Positions 24,696 through 33,911 of a stretch of DNA of 64,000 bases are shown one piece after another. Origin of the DNA: Wenyingzhuangia sp. (GTDB lineage: Bacteria; Bacteroidota; Bacteroidia; Flavobacteriales; Flavobacteriaceae); assembly GCA_020628175.1 (NCBI GenBank), contig JAHDFK010000003.1, positions 62,001 through 126,000 on the forward strand, written 5' to 3'. Both the position numbers and the translations under genes were made by a program. Numbering within the stretch: position 1 is the stretch's first letter; each line of letters opens with the position of its first letter. The notes under the pieces were generated by a model. The model had not been told where the DNA came from. It did not search any database and saw only the letters and a list, made by a program, of their open reading frames with translations.

Positions 24696-27600
24696 ATGTC
24701 TAAAATCATAAAAACCATTAAAGAATTCGGACCCTCATCGTGGGCTATTAACAATAGAACCACCATGTATGTCTTATGTGCACTCGCATTAATTTTAGGA
24801 CTATCGGCATACAATTCTATGCCTAGAGAAAATTTTCCTGAAATTAAAGAAACTAAAATTTACATCAATGCTATTTATCCTGGTAATACTGCCGAAGATA
24901 TAGAGCGTTTAATTGTAGATCCGTTAGAAGACAAGCTAAAAAACGTAAGTAACTTGGTAAAAATCACTTCTACATCACAAGAAGATTACGGAGTGATTAT
25001 TGTGGAGTTTGACGAAAAAATTTCGGTAGAATCTGCCAAATTAAAAGTAAAAGACGAAGTAGATGGCGTTAAAGCTGGTGAAGATTGGCCAACGTTTAAC
25101 GGAGCCAAAGTAGATCCGTCTGTTTTTGATTTAAACATATCAGAAGAAACACCTATTCTAAACATTAACATTTCTGGAGACTACCCTGTAAATAAATTGA
25201 AAATTTACGGAGAAGTTTTACAAGATAAAATAGAAGAATTAGAAGAAATTAAAAAGGTAGACATCCGTGGGGCACAAGAACTTGAAGTAGAAGTTGCTGT
25301 AGATATTTACAAAATGATGGCTTCTAAAGTTGGTTTTGACGACATTATAAACGCAATTCGTAGAGAAAACATTACCATGTCTGCAGGAAATTTAATTGCC
25401 AGCGGACAAAGAAGAACCATTCGTATTTTAGGTGAGATAAGCACCCCACAACAATTAAACAACTTTGTAATTAAAAGACAAGGTGGTGTTGTATACCTTA
25501 AAGATGTTGCCAATGTTTACTTTAAAGACAAAGAAAAAACAACTTTTGCACGCGAATGGGGTAAAAATGTTGTGATGCTAGATGTTAAAAAACGTGCTGG
25601 TAAAAACATGGTAAATGCTGCCACACAAATAAGCGAAATATTAGCGCACATTCAAGAAGATGGTTCTTTGCCTGCCGATTTAAAAATTACAACCAGTAAC
25701 GATCAATCTTCTAAAACCTTAAATCAAGTAGACGACTTGGTAAACAACATCATTTTCGGAATTATTCTGGTGGTAGTTGTATTAATGTTTTTCTTAGGTT
25801 TTAGAAACGCATTGTTTGTTGGTTTTGCTATTCCAATGTCTATGTTTATGTCGTTTATGATTATAAACTGGTTGGGTTACACCATGAATACCATGATTCT
25901 GTTTGGATTAATTATGGGATTAGGAATGTTGGTAGATAACGGTATTGTAGTGGTCGAAAACGTATACCGTTTAATGGACGAAGAAGGAATGACGCGTATT
26001 GAAGCTGCTAAAAAAGGAATTGGAGAAATTGCTTATCCAATTATCATATCTACTGCAACCACAGTAGCTGCCTTTATACCTTTGGGTATGTGGCCTGGTG
26101 TTATGGGACAATTCATGATCTATTTTCCTATTACTTTATCTATTGTATTAGGATCTTCGTTATTTGTTGCCATCTTTTTCAACTCAGTATTGGTATCACA
26201 GTTTATGAATATCGATGAAAAAATACTGACCTACAAACAATTAACAATCCTTACCGCTATTTTATGTGGTTTTGGTATTCCAATTCTATTATTTGGTGGT
26301 GCCATGAGCGGTTTAGGTAGTGTAATGATTACCACTGCTGTTTTATTTTGGGCCTACCGTTTGTTTATAAAGCAAGCTGCAGTATTCTTTCAAACAAAAA
26401 TGCTTACAGCTTTCGAAAACCGATACGAAAAAGTACTACGAGGAGCTTTAAGCGGATGGAAACCTTATGTTTTGTTAGGTTTCACTTTCTTACTACTAAT
26501 TGCATCGTTTGGTTTCTTTGGTTGGTCTGTAGGTTCTGGTAGAACCAAAGTAGAATTCTTTCCAGACAACAAGCCTAATCAAATTGTGGTTTACCTAGAA
26601 TACCCACAAGGTACCGACATTCAGAAAACCAATGCAATTACCAAAAAAGTAGAAAAAAGAGTGTATGCCGTTTTAAACGATGCTGTTTATATGGACGGAG
26701 ATCACAACTTTTTGGTAGAGTCTGCCGTATCGCAAGTAGGTATGGGTGCTGGTAACCCACAAACCGATTCTGGAAATACCGAAATGCCGCACCGTGGTAA
26801 AGTAACAGCTTCTATGCGCGAGTACAAATTTAGACGTGGTATGGATTCTGAAGAACTTCGTATCAAAGTATTAAACGACTTGAAAGGTAAATTTCCTGGG
26901 TTATCTATTTCTGTAGAAAAAGATCCTGTGGGACCTCCTGCCGGATACCCTATCAATATAGAAATTAAAGGAGAAGATTACAACGAACTAATTCAGGTAG
27001 CAGAAAAAATGCAAGCCTTTATTGCAGACAAAAACATTCCTGGTATAGATGAGTTAAAAGTAGATGTTAACAAATCAAAACCTGCAATGGAAGTTGTTGT
27101 AGATAGAGAAAAAGCAGGTGCTTTAGGAGTACCTGTAGTGTTTGTAGCGCAACAATTAAGACGTTCTATTTTTGGAGAAAAAGCAAGTGTATACAAAGAA
27201 AACGGAGAAGATTACGACGTATACGTACGTTTTAAAGAAGAAGACCGTACCAATACAAGTTTGTTATTCAATCAAAACATTATTTTCCGTAGTCAAATAG
27301 ACGGACAACTAAAAGAAGTTCCTATTTCGGCACTTACACAGCAAAAAAACACCTCATCGTTTAGTGCCATCAAACACAAAAACGGAACAAGAACTGTAAC
27401 TGTTTACTCTGCACTAGCCCCAGGTTTTACAGATGCTGGTGCTATTGTAAAACAAATAGAAGCAGAAATGGCTAGTTTCGAAGCGCCTAAAAATGTTTCT
27501 TTCGATTTTACAGGACAAATAGAAGAACAAAACAAGCAAATGGCCTTTTTAATGGGAGCCTTACTTAGCGGATTAGGTTTAATTGCCTTTATCCTAGTCT

Positions 27601-28148
27601 TCCAATTCGATTCTGTAACCAAGCCAGCCATTATTATGATTGCGATTTTCTTAAGTTTTACCGGAGTATTTTTTGGTATTATTGGTGCCAACATGAGTTT
27701 TGTAATCATGATGACCATGATGGGAATCATATCGCTCGCCGGTATTGTGGTAAACAACGGAGTTGTATTGTTAGATTATACACAGCTATTGTTCGATCGT
27801 AAAGCCGAAGAGCTAAACCTACCAGAAGGACAAGTTATTGGTATCAATCATGCATTCGAAGCCATTGTAAAAGGAGGTAAAGCACGTTTACGTCCCGTAA
27901 TTCTTACCGCAATTACAACCGTAATAGGTCTTATCCCTTTGGCACAAGGAATCAATATCGATTTCTTTGCGCTCTTTAACACCGGTAACCCTAATATTTA
28001 TATTGGTGGAGACAATGTTATATTCTGGGGACCTTTAGCTTGGACCGTAATTTTCGGTTTAACCTTTGCCACCTTCCTAACCTTAATCATTGTACCTGTT
28101 ATGTTTTATTTGCTACACAAAATAAAAATAAAGGTCAAAAATAAATAA
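24696..28148 (+). CDS. RND efflux permease
   Basis: A 1150-residue inner-membrane pump with the twelve-helix RND form and two large periplasmic loops. The N terminus (RTTMYVLCALALILGLSAYNSMPRENFPE) and repeats are typical of the HAE1 group of Bacteroidota. The helix-4 site reads VDNGIVVVEN, Asp414-Asn415, where AcrB has two Asp; the helix-10 site has Asn1020-Asn1021 where AcrB has Lys940. The proton path therefore differs from AcrB. The protein is about 100 residues longer than AcrB, with an extra hydrophobic segment around 515-560. Substrates are unknown. Last gene of the TetR operon, followed by a terminator. Confidence 0.93.
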   Translation: MSKIIKTIKEFGPSSWAINNRTTMYVLCALALILGLSAYNSMPRENFPEIKETKIYINAIYPGNTAEDIERLIVDPLEDKLKNVSNLVKITSTSQEDYGVIIVEFDEKISVESAKLKVKDEVDGVKAGEDWPTFNGAKVDPSVFDLNISEETPILNINISGDYPVNKLKIYGEVLQDKIEELEEIKKVDIRGAQELEVEVAVDIYKMMASKVGFDDIINAIRRENITMSAGNLIASGQRRTIRILGEISTPQQLNNFVIKRQGGVVYLKDVANVYFKDKEKTTFAREWGKNVVMLDVKKRAGKNMVNAATQISEILAHIQEDGSLPADLKITTSNDQSSKTLNQVDDLVNNIIFGIILVVVVLMFFLGFRNALFVGFAIPMSMFMSFMIINWLGYTMNTMILFGLIMGLGMLVDNGIVVVENVYRLMDEEGMTRIEAAKKGIGEIAYPIIISTATTVAAFIPLGMWPGVMGQFMIYFPITLSIVLGSSLFVAIFFNSVLVSQFMNIDEKILTYKQLTILTAILCGFGIPILLFGGAMSGLGSVMITTAVLFWAYRLFIKQAAVFFQTKMLTAFENRYEKVLRGALSGWKPYVLLGFTFLLLIASFGFFGWSVGSGRTKVEFFPDNKPNQIVVYLEYPQGTDIQKTNAITKKVEKRVYAVLNDAVYMDGDHNFLVESAVSQVGMGAGNPQTDSGNTEMPHRGKVTASMREYKFRRGMDSEELRIKVLNDLKGKFPGLSISVEKDPVGPPAGYPINIEIKGEDYNELIQVAEKMQAFIADKNIPGIDELKVDVNKSKPAMEVVVDREKAGALGVPVVFVAQQLRRSIFGEKASVYKENGEDYDVYVRFKEEDRTNTSLLFNQNIIFRSQIDGQLKEVPISALTQQKNTSSFSAIKHKNGTRTVTVYSALAPGFTDAGAIVKQIEAEMASFEAPKNVSFDFTGQIEEQNKQMAFLMGALLSGLGLIAFILVFQFDSVTKPAIIMIAIFLSFTGVFFGIIGANMSFVIMMTMMGIISLAGIVVNNGVVLLDYTQLLFDRKAEELNLPEGQVIGINHAFEAIVKGGKARLRPVILTAITTVIGLIPLAQGINIDFFALFNTGNPNIYIGGDNVIFWGPLAWTVIFGLTFATFLTLIIVPVMFYLLHKIKIKVKNK

Positions 28149-28170
28149 TCCCCACCCCTATCTATTCCCA

Positions 28171-28200
28171 AAGAGCTGTTAACCCCCGTTAGCAGCTCTT
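28171..28200 (+). terminator. Terminator of the RND operon
   Basis: AAGAGCTGTTAAC pairs with GTTAGCAGCTCTT through one G-T pair around a four-C loop; a short T-rich segment follows. Confidence 0.75.
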
Positions 28201-28205
28201 TATGA

Positions 28206-28340
28206 TTTTTGGGCGTTACTCATAAAAAATACACGATGTTCCTTTTTTATAAGTCGGGCTTTCATTACTCGCTTTGTTACCATTTTTAAACAATGGCAAC
28301 AAGAGCTCAAACACACCATTCAATCCCTAACGCAATCCTC
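28206..28340 (+). repeat. Candidate flavobacterial interspersed intergenic repeat
   Basis: The stretch holds the ordered blocks TTTTGGGCGTT, CGGGCTTTC, a hairpin GTTACCATT/AATGGCAAC (28276-28300, one mismatch), and CAATCCCTAACGCAATCC. I recall these blocks in this order from many intergenic regions of Flavobacteriaceae; this is memory, not a search. One copy is present here. It is non-coding and lies between RND terminator and recX. Confidence 0.5.
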
Positions 28341-28394
28341 GTTTTGTAAAAAATAAACTAGGGTATGTAAACTCTAATTTCTATTTTTGAAACC

Positions 28395-28880
28395 ATGAGT
28401 TTTTCTAAACAAACCGTTAAAACCTATACTGTAGAGCAAGCCAAAAGAGCACTCGAAAGTTACTGTGTCTATCAAGATAGATGTCACAAAGAAATTGAAG
28501 AAAAACTTTCTAAAATGCAAATGATTCCAGAAGCCTGCGAAGTGATTATACTACACCTTATGGAACATAATTTTTTAAACGAAGAGCGTTTTGCAAAAAG
28601 CTTTGCTCGCGGAAAGTTTAGAATTAAAAAATACGGAAAAGTACGTATTGTACAAGAATTAAAATTCCGAAACATTTCAGAATACAACATCAAAACGGCA
28701 CTTAAAGAAATTTCTGAAACCGAGTATTTAGATACTTTAGCTACATTAGTACATCACAAATGGCAAACCACCAAAGAAAGTAATGTGTACAAAAAACAAA
28801 AAAAGGTAGCCGACTTTATGCTTCGTAAAGGATACGAATCCCACTTAATCTATCAACAAATTCAAGATTTAAAGTCTTAA
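28395..28880 (+). CDS. recX: Regulatory protein RecX
   Basis: A 161-residue all-helical protein that modulates RecA filaments. It shows repeated three-helix units: ALESYCVYQDRCHKEIEEKL, EHNFLNEERFAKSFARGKF and the following RIKKYGKVRIVQELKFRNIS, KTALKEI. The Asn-Glu-Glu-Arg-Phe-Ala-x-x-Phe motif is characteristic. It stands alone, converging with a lipoprotein gene five bases after its stop. No RecA gene is near. Confidence 0.9.
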   Translation: MSFSKQTVKTYTVEQAKRALESYCVYQDRCHKEIEEKLSKMQMIPEACEVIILHLMEHNFLNEERFAKSFARGKFRIKKYGKVRIVQELKFRNISEYNIKTALKEISETEYLDTLATLVHHKWQTTKESNVYKKQKKVADFMLRKGYESHLIYQQIQDLKS

Positions 28881-28885
28881 TCTTT

Positions 28886-29437
28886 TTATTGAATTGAATC
28901 TATTTTAGAAAAAATAAAATCTTCTTCTAACAATTCATTTTCAAAATTTTCCTGATCGTAAATTGCATTTACTTTTGTCGTAATCATATTAAAAATAGCA
29001 TACAACCCAACCGTTTGTTTTACAACCTCGTCAACAGTAATGGCTGGTATAGTACTCATTTCTTTCAAACGTAATGCTTGGTTGTACATCCCGTTTATAC
29101 GCGCTCTCATCCCTGGTTTTTTCAAACTCTCTACAGGTATCGAGTCTTTCATCAATTTTATATCTTTCACAAAATCATCTGCCGTATATAGCAATTCATT
29201 AGGTGTAGAAGTTTTTAACACCTTTAGCAAAGCATCTATTTTATGATAGCCTTTCCAATCTTTTATAGAATCTTTAAATCTTACTTTTTCAAGGTGCACC
29301 GTATCAAACTTAACCTCTTTGTCTTTTTCTCCCACGTAAGATTTCATCAACTTTGTTCCTTCACTCTTACTCGCTTCTTTCTTTTTAGAACAAGCAAAAC
29401 AAAGCCCCAAAACCAATAGTAAATACATATACTTCAT
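28886..29437 (-). CDS. Hypothetical lipoprotein
   Basis: A 183-residue protein with a lipoprotein signal (LLLVLGLCFACSKKKEASKSE, lipid Cys around 16). The mature part is charged and helical, with no motif known to me; a PVESLKKPGMRARINGMYNQALRLKE segment is the most distinctive. It is probably attached to a membrane facing the periplasm. It converges with recX and is divergent from the thioredoxin-like gene. Confidence 0.75.
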   Translation of the reverse strand: MKYMYLLLVLGLCFACSKKKEASKSEGTKLMKSYVGEKDKEVKFDTVHLEKVRFKDSIKDWKGYHKIDALLKVLKTSTPNELLYTADDFVKDIKLMKDSIPVESLKKPGMRARINGMYNQALRLKEMSTIPAITVDEVVKQTVGLYAIFNMITTKVNAIYDQENFENELLEEDFIFSKIDSIQ

Positions 29438-29524
29438 AACAGCAAATATATTAAGTTCTAAACAATAATTAACTGTAAGTAATGCATACTCTTGTCGTCT
29501 AAAGTTGCATAATACCTAGCAAAC

Positions 29525-30148
29525 ATGAGCGATATTAAAAATAGCATAGAAATAGCATTAAAAAACTCTTTTAGTTACGATAGCTTTTTAGAAAAAATGA
29601 AAGATTTAGTGAGCGCTAAAAAAAGTTCTGGAAACACACAATCAGATGCGTTAACAAACTTTACTAAACTAAATCAATCTCGAATGAAGCGTTTAACAAA
29701 AACGCAAAAAGTAGACGATGCGACCCTAAAAAGTTTAGCGCAATTACAAAACAAATTAACTTTTATTGTACTAACAGAAAGTTGGTGTGGTGATGCTGCC
29801 CAAACCGTACCTGTAATACATAAAGTAGCCGAAAACTCTGAAAACATTGATTTAAAAATTGTATACAGAGACGACAATCCTGAGTTAATGAATCATTTTT
29901 TAACAAACGGAGGGGCTGCCATTCCTAAATTAATTGTTTTAGACGAGCAAAAAAATGTACTTACAGATTGGGGACCTAGACCTACCACAGCTACAAAAAT
30001 GGTAAACGATTACAAAGACGAACACGGTGGATTGGATGCGCAGTTTAAAGAAGATTTACAAATTTGGTACAACAAAAATAAAGGTTTAGACACCTTGAAT
30101 GATTTGAACAAAATAATTACTACTATTTCGAAACAAGAATTGGTGTAA
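29525..30148 (+). CDS. Thioredoxin-fold protein with a single-Cys active site
   Basis: A 207-residue cytoplasmic protein. The active-site region reads VLTESWCGDAAQTVPVIHKV: Trp-Cys-Gly-Asp with Ala where the second Cys of CxxC would be. So it is not a classical dithiol oxidoreductase. The cis-Pro part NGGAAIPKLIVLDEQ is kept. This form is common in Flavobacteriaceae and its role is not known to me; a monothiol or binding function is possible. It precedes the 30216-30692 gene in the same direction. Confidence 0.85.
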   Translation: MSDIKNSIEIALKNSFSYDSFLEKMKDLVSAKKSSGNTQSDALTNFTKLNQSRMKRLTKTQKVDDATLKSLAQLQNKLTFIVLTESWCGDAAQTVPVIHKVAENSENIDLKIVYRDDNPELMNHFLTNGGAAIPKLIVLDEQKNVLTDWGPRPTTATKMVNDYKDEHGGLDAQFKEDLQIWYNKNKGLDTLNDLNKIITTISKQELV

Positions 30149-30188
30149 GTAATTCAAAAAAAATAAGCGTTATTTCGCAGAGAGCTAA

Positions 30189-30196
30189 TATCTTTG
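30189..30196 (+). promoter_or_regulatory. -7 box before the 30216 gene
   Basis: TATCTTTG, an exact TAnnTTTG, 20 bp before the ATG. Confidence 0.5.
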
Positions 30197-30215
30197 TGAA
30201 AAACAAAAACACCGT

Positions 30216-30692
30216 ATGCTTGTAAATTTTGATGAACTTGAACCCAATGCAAAACTCTTTATGTACCCGAGTAATAAAAAGTTTTATCCTGAGCTTTTAA
30301 GTAAAATCGAACAAGAAGTAGAAAATTTTGTTTCGAATTGGTGTACAACACATAACATCGATGCCGGTTTTACCATAAAACATCAACGTTTTATCATTAT
30401 AGCTACAAACACAAACAAGCCCGTCACAACATTAGTTATTGACGAGCTTGTTAGTTTTATTTTCAAGCTACAAGCCTCACACGAAATAGAGCTTTTAGAC
30501 AAATTAAATGTTTGTTTTAAACAAGGTGCTTATGTACAATACAAAGATGTAAAGGAGTTTAAAAAATTAATTAAAAATAAAAGTGTTAATAAAAACACTA
30601 TTGTTTTCGACAACCTCATCAACACAAAAGAGCAACTTTCTACAGATTGGGAACTCCCAGCAGAAGACACTTGGTACTCTAGAATGTTTTAA
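30216..30692 (+). CDS. Conserved Bacteroidota protein of unknown function
   Basis: A 158-residue protein beginning MLVNFDELEPNAKLFMYPSNKKF and ending TEDTWYSRMF-like (AEDTWYSRMF). I recall homologues in flavobacteria sometimes labelled 'ABC transporter ATPase', but there is no Walker motif here, so that label is not supported. No signal or membrane segment. Its end overlaps the stop of truB by four bases in convergent orientation. Confidence 0.78.
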   Translation: MLVNFDELEPNAKLFMYPSNKKFYPELLSKIEQEVENFVSNWCTTHNIDAGFTIKHQRFIIIATNTNKPVTTLVIDELVSFIFKLQASHEIELLDKLNVCFKQGAYVQYKDVKEFKKLIKNKSVNKNTIVFDNLINTKEQLSTDWELPAEDTWYSRMF

Positions 30693-31411
30693 GATATTCG
30701 TTTGTCTTCTTCTAAAGGTTCTAACCCGAAATCTTGTAAAAAATCGTTTACAGATATAGCATTTGCTACGTTAAATTCTCCAATTTTGGTACGTCGCAAC
30801 GCAGATAAATGAGAACCCGATGCTAAAGCTTGTCCAAAATCATAGGCCAAAGAGCGTATGTAAGTCCCTTTGCTACATGCAACTCTAAACTCAACGTTTG
30901 GCATTGCTATCTTGGTAATTTCAAATTCAGAAATTGTAATTTTTCTTGTTTTAATTTCTGTTGTTTTTCCTTCACGAGCCAATTCATACAAACGCTTTCC
31001 TTCTTTTTTTATCGCCGAAAAAATAGGTGGTTTCTGATCTATTTCTCCAACAAACTGTTGCGTAGTAGCCTGTATCATCGCTTCTGTAATATGCGCTGTC
31101 GGATACGTTTGATCTATTTCTGTTTCTAAATCATAACTAGGTGTGGTTGCTCCTAAAGTAATTGTACCTGTATACTCTTTGTGCTGTGCCTGGTAGGTTT
31201 CTATTTTTTTTGTGAATTTCCCTGTACACAAAATTAACAAACCTGTAGCCAACGGATCTAAAGTACCCGCATGCCCTACTTTAATATTCTTAATACCATA
31301 ATGCTGCTTAATAACCCATCGTAGTTTATTGACTACCTGAAACGAGGTCCAATACAAAGGCTTGTCTATTAACAATACCTCTCCTTGTTTGTATGCTTCT
31401 AATGTTTTCAT
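30689..31411 (-). CDS. truB: tRNA pseudouridine(55) synthase
   Basis: A 240-residue TruB. The catalytic Asp lies in GHAGTLDPLATGLL; other TruB marks are LLIDKPLYWTSFQVVNKLR, QKPPIFSAIKKEGKRLYELAREG and CSKGTYIRSLAYDFG. It makes pseudouridine 55 in the tRNA T loop. The C-terminal PUA extension of larger TruB proteins is missing, normal in this phylum. It is downstream of uppP with no gap (starts the base before uppP's end), in the operon ftsX-DUF3098-uppP-truB. Confidence 0.94.
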   Translation of the reverse strand: MKTLEAYKQGEVLLIDKPLYWTSFQVVNKLRWVIKQHYGIKNIKVGHAGTLDPLATGLLILCTGKFTKKIETYQAQHKEYTGTITLGATTPSYDLETEIDQTYPTAHITEAMIQATTQQFVGEIDQKPPIFSAIKKEGKRLYELAREGKTTEIKTRKITISEFEITKIAMPNVEFRVACSKGTYIRSLAYDFGQALASGSHLSALRRTKIGEFNVANAISVNDFLQDFGLEPLEEDKRIS

Positions 31412-32206
31412 TTAGGCTATAAATGTATAAGCTATTGCTACCATACCTACAACGGCACAATAAATAGAAAAATAAATTAATTTACTCTTTTTAACCAAAG
31501 CAATCATCCATTGGCAAGCCAAAAGCCCCGATACAAAAGCGGCTACAAAACCAGCTCCCATAGGCACAACTTCTTGCGATGTAAAATGAATACTTCCTCC
31601 TAAAATATCTTTTGCTATTTTTCCAAAAATTAGAGGCACTACCATTAAAAAAGAAAATCGAGCGGCTTTATTTCTATCTACCCCTAAAAGTACAGAGGTT
31701 GATATGGTAGCTCCCGATCTTGAAATACCTGGTAACATTGCAATTGCTTGCGATACTCCTATAATCACTGCATCTAGAACAGATACATTTTTATTTGTTG
31801 TTTTAGCTTTATCTGCTAACAACAATAACAAAGCTGTTACCAACAACATAGCTCCAACTAATAATAATTTACCTCCAAAAAACGCTTCTAATTCTTTTTC
31901 GAAAAGCAAACCTACCGTAACAGCAGGTAGCATTGATAAAATAATTTTTACCGAAAACCAAAACTCTTCGTTTACCTTAAATTGTAAAAGTCCTTTTAGT
32001 ATTTCTGCAACTTCTTTTCTAAAAATAACCAACGTACTTAACGCTGTAGCAAAATGTAATACTACTGTGTAGGTTAAACTTTCTTCAGGCACCGAAGTAT
32101 CACCTAATATAAACTTTGCCAATTCTAAATGTCCACTAGACGAAACTGGTAAAAACTCTGTTAATCCCTGAACGATTCCCAGAACAATTGCTTCAATAAA
32201 TCCCAT
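31412..32206 (-). CDS. uppP: Undecaprenyl-diphosphate phosphatase
   Basis: A 264-residue multi-helix membrane enzyme that recycles undecaprenyl diphosphate for cell-wall synthesis. The two BacA/UppP motifs are visible: LTEFLPVSSSGHLELAKF near the N terminus and IAMLPGISRSGATISTS in the middle. The operon order ftsX, DUF3098, uppP, truB is standard in Flavobacteriaceae. Gaps to neighbours are one base or none. Confidence 0.95.
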   Translation of the reverse strand: MGFIEAIVLGIVQGLTEFLPVSSSGHLELAKFILGDTSVPEESLTYTVVLHFATALSTLVIFRKEVAEILKGLLQFKVNEEFWFSVKIILSMLPAVTVGLLFEKELEAFFGGKLLLVGAMLLVTALLLLLADKAKTTNKNVSVLDAVIIGVSQAIAMLPGISRSGATISTSVLLGVDRNKAARFSFLMVVPLIFGKIAKDILGGSIHFTSQEVVPMGAGFVAAFVSGLLACQWMIALVKKSKLIYFSIYCAVVGMVAIAYTFIA

Positions 32207-32207
32207 A

Positions 32208-32447
32208 TTATTTTTTAGTTGGGTTTGCTAAAATTGCCCATATTTCTATACCAAAACCTACTAAAACAAGTGTTGGTGCAAGTCTAATTCTTCTAAAATT
32301 GTAAATCTCTTTGTTAAAAACTTCTGGATTGTCTGATCCTCCACCAGACATCAGTATAAATCCTGTAGCAATCACAATCAATCCTACAATCATTAGTATA
32401 TAATTCTTTTTCTCAAACACAAAGTCTGATGCAAATTTCCCTTTCAT
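32208..32447 (-). CDS. DUF3098 small membrane protein
   Basis: A 79-residue protein with two hydrophobic helices (YILMIVGLIVIATGFILMSGG and TLVLVGFGIEIWAILA) joined by a loop with SDNPEVFNKEIYNFRRIRLAP. This loop motif is the mark of DUF3098. It lies between ftsX and uppP with one- to three-base gaps, so it probably has a part in cell-envelope biogenesis; its function is unknown. Confidence 0.88.
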   Translation of the reverse strand: MKGKFASDFVFEKKNYILMIVGLIVIATGFILMSGGGSDNPEVFNKEIYNFRRIRLAPTLVLVGFGIEIWAILANPTKK

Positions 32448-32450
32448 AAC

Positions 32451-33329
32451 TTAAAAATAAAGTTGGTCTGTTTTTAATCTTAAAAAACGCTGTGTTGCTA
32501 AAAACGAGCTAAAACTTGTAATTATAAAAGCAATTCCAAAAACACCACCTATTACAATCCCTAACACTTGTTTGTCTGCTAACAACTCTAATGCAGGTAA
32601 CTTATCATTTACCTTATAACAAAATGCTAACAAAATTACCGATGCTAAAAAAGCACCTAACAAGCCTAAACGCACACTAGACCATATAAACGGTTTGCGA
32701 ATAAACGATTTGGTTGCACCTACCATTTGCATGGTTTTAATTGTAAATCTTTTGGAATAAATCGATAATCTTATCGAGCTATTTAATAATAATATGGCTA
32801 TAAATCCTAATACAGACGCCGTTATAAGGAGCCAAAAACCAATACGTTTTATATTTTTAGTTAGCAAATCAACCAACGGAGCATCGTAAGCTACTTCATC
32901 TATAAAACTATTTTTTTCGAGCTCTTTGGCAATGTACACCAATTGAGCTGGACTTACAAAATCGGCTTTCAAGCCTACATCGTAATAACTTTTTAAAGGA
33001 TTATCTCCTAAAAAACTTAAAAAGTCTTCGCCAATATCTTTACTAAAATCTTTTGCAGCTTGCTTTTTAGATACAAAACGCAATTTATTGATGTACTCTT
33101 TTTCTCCTAAATAGTTTTTTAACGAAAGTACATCTTCAGCATTCATCTTGTTTTTTAAATACAAGGTTACCGATACTTTTTCTTTAAAATAACTACTTAA
33201 ATTTCTATACTTCAACACTGTCAATCCTAAAAAACCTACCATCAACAAAACCATTGTAATACTTAACACCACCGATAAGTAGGAGGCTAACAAGCGTCTT
33301 TTCTGATATTTTTCGAAAGATTTTGACAT
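32451..33329 (-). CDS. ftsX: Cell-division protein FtsX
   Basis: A 292-residue membrane protein with one N-terminal helix, an extracytoplasmic domain (about residues 50-165, VSVTLYLKNKMNAEDVLSLKNYL) and three further helices, the FtsX topology. SIYSKRFTIKTMQMVGATKSFIRKPF is the FtsX C-terminal motif. FtsX works with the ATPase FtsE in the division-linked control of peptidoglycan hydrolases; FtsE is not next to it here. It heads the operon with DUF3098, uppP and truB. Confidence 0.93.
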   Translation of the reverse strand: MSKSFEKYQKRRLLASYLSVVLSITMVLLMVGFLGLTVLKYRNLSSYFKEKVSVTLYLKNKMNAEDVLSLKNYLGEKEYINKLRFVSKKQAAKDFSKDIGEDFLSFLGDNPLKSYYDVGLKADFVSPAQLVYIAKELEKNSFIDEVAYDAPLVDLLTKNIKRIGFWLLITASVLGFIAILLLNSSIRLSIYSKRFTIKTMQMVGATKSFIRKPFIWSSVRLGLLGAFLASVILLAFCYKVNDKLPALELLADKQVLGIVIGGVFGIAFIITSFSSFLATQRFLRLKTDQLYF

Positions 33330-33499
33330 AAATCTAATTTAAGAATACAAATTGCAAGGTAACATATATATTAAAAAATAGAAATTAAAATTATACAGAT
33401 TTACAATAGGCTAATTATCTGTGTGAACGCTTTTTTAAAAACTTGAATTCAACTAAATTAATTCTCAATTTCCGATTCGTAATTGTGCTTTGCTAATTG

Positions 33500-33507
33500 T
33501 ATCTTTG
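33500..33507 (+). promoter_or_regulatory. -7 box of rbfA
   Basis: TATCTTTG, exact TAnnTTTG, ending 4 bp before the rbfA ATG at 33512. The transcript would be almost leaderless. Confidence 0.55.
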
Positions 33508-33511
33508 CAGT

Positions 33512-33907
33512 ATGGAAGAAACAAACAGACAGAAAAAAATTGCAGGAGTTATTCAAAAAGATTTAGCCGAAGTATTACAAGCCGATGCTAGAAATGGATT
33601 ACGCGGTGTTATTATATCTGTATCTAAAGTTACTGTAACTGCAGATTTAGGACAGGCAAAAGCTTACCTAAGTGTATTTCCTTCTGATAAAAGAGATGCT
33701 ATTTTAAAAGCAGTTACTGCAAATACTGTTGCTATTCGTCATGAGTTAGCTCAACGAACAAAACATCAACTAAGACGTATGCCTAATTTGTTGTTTTTTG
33801 GTGACGATTCTTTAGATTATATAGAAAATATTGACTCTTCTTTAAAAGGAGAAGATGTGAACCCAATTCACAACCCTGAAATATTAGACAAGAGAAAAAA
33901 ATCTTAA
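33512..33907 (+). CDS. rbfA: Ribosome-binding factor A
   Basis: A 131-residue KH-domain protein needed for maturation of 16S rRNA. The start MEETNRQKKIAGVIQKDLAEVLQ is the usual one. An ATG 15 bases upstream at 33497 lies before or inside the -7 box and is rejected. The core GVIISVSKVTVTADLGQAKAYLSVFP and the end HQLRRMPNLLFFGDDSLDYIE fit RbfA. The next gene, an ABC permease, starts 4 bp after the stop. Confidence 0.93.
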   Translation: MEETNRQKKIAGVIQKDLAEVLQADARNGLRGVIISVSKVTVTADLGQAKAYLSVFPSDKRDAILKAVTANTVAIRHELAQRTKHQLRRMPNLLFFGDDSLDYIENIDSSLKGEDVNPIHNPEILDKRKKS

Positions 33908-33911
33908 GCAT

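Noticed and set aside
26348..26542. A frame inside the RND pump gene on the same strand
   Set aside because: It is an out-of-frame reading within a long conserved coding region with no features of its own.
30216..30692. 'ABC transporter ATPase' label
   Set aside because: No Walker A, signature or Walker B motif is present in the 158 residues.
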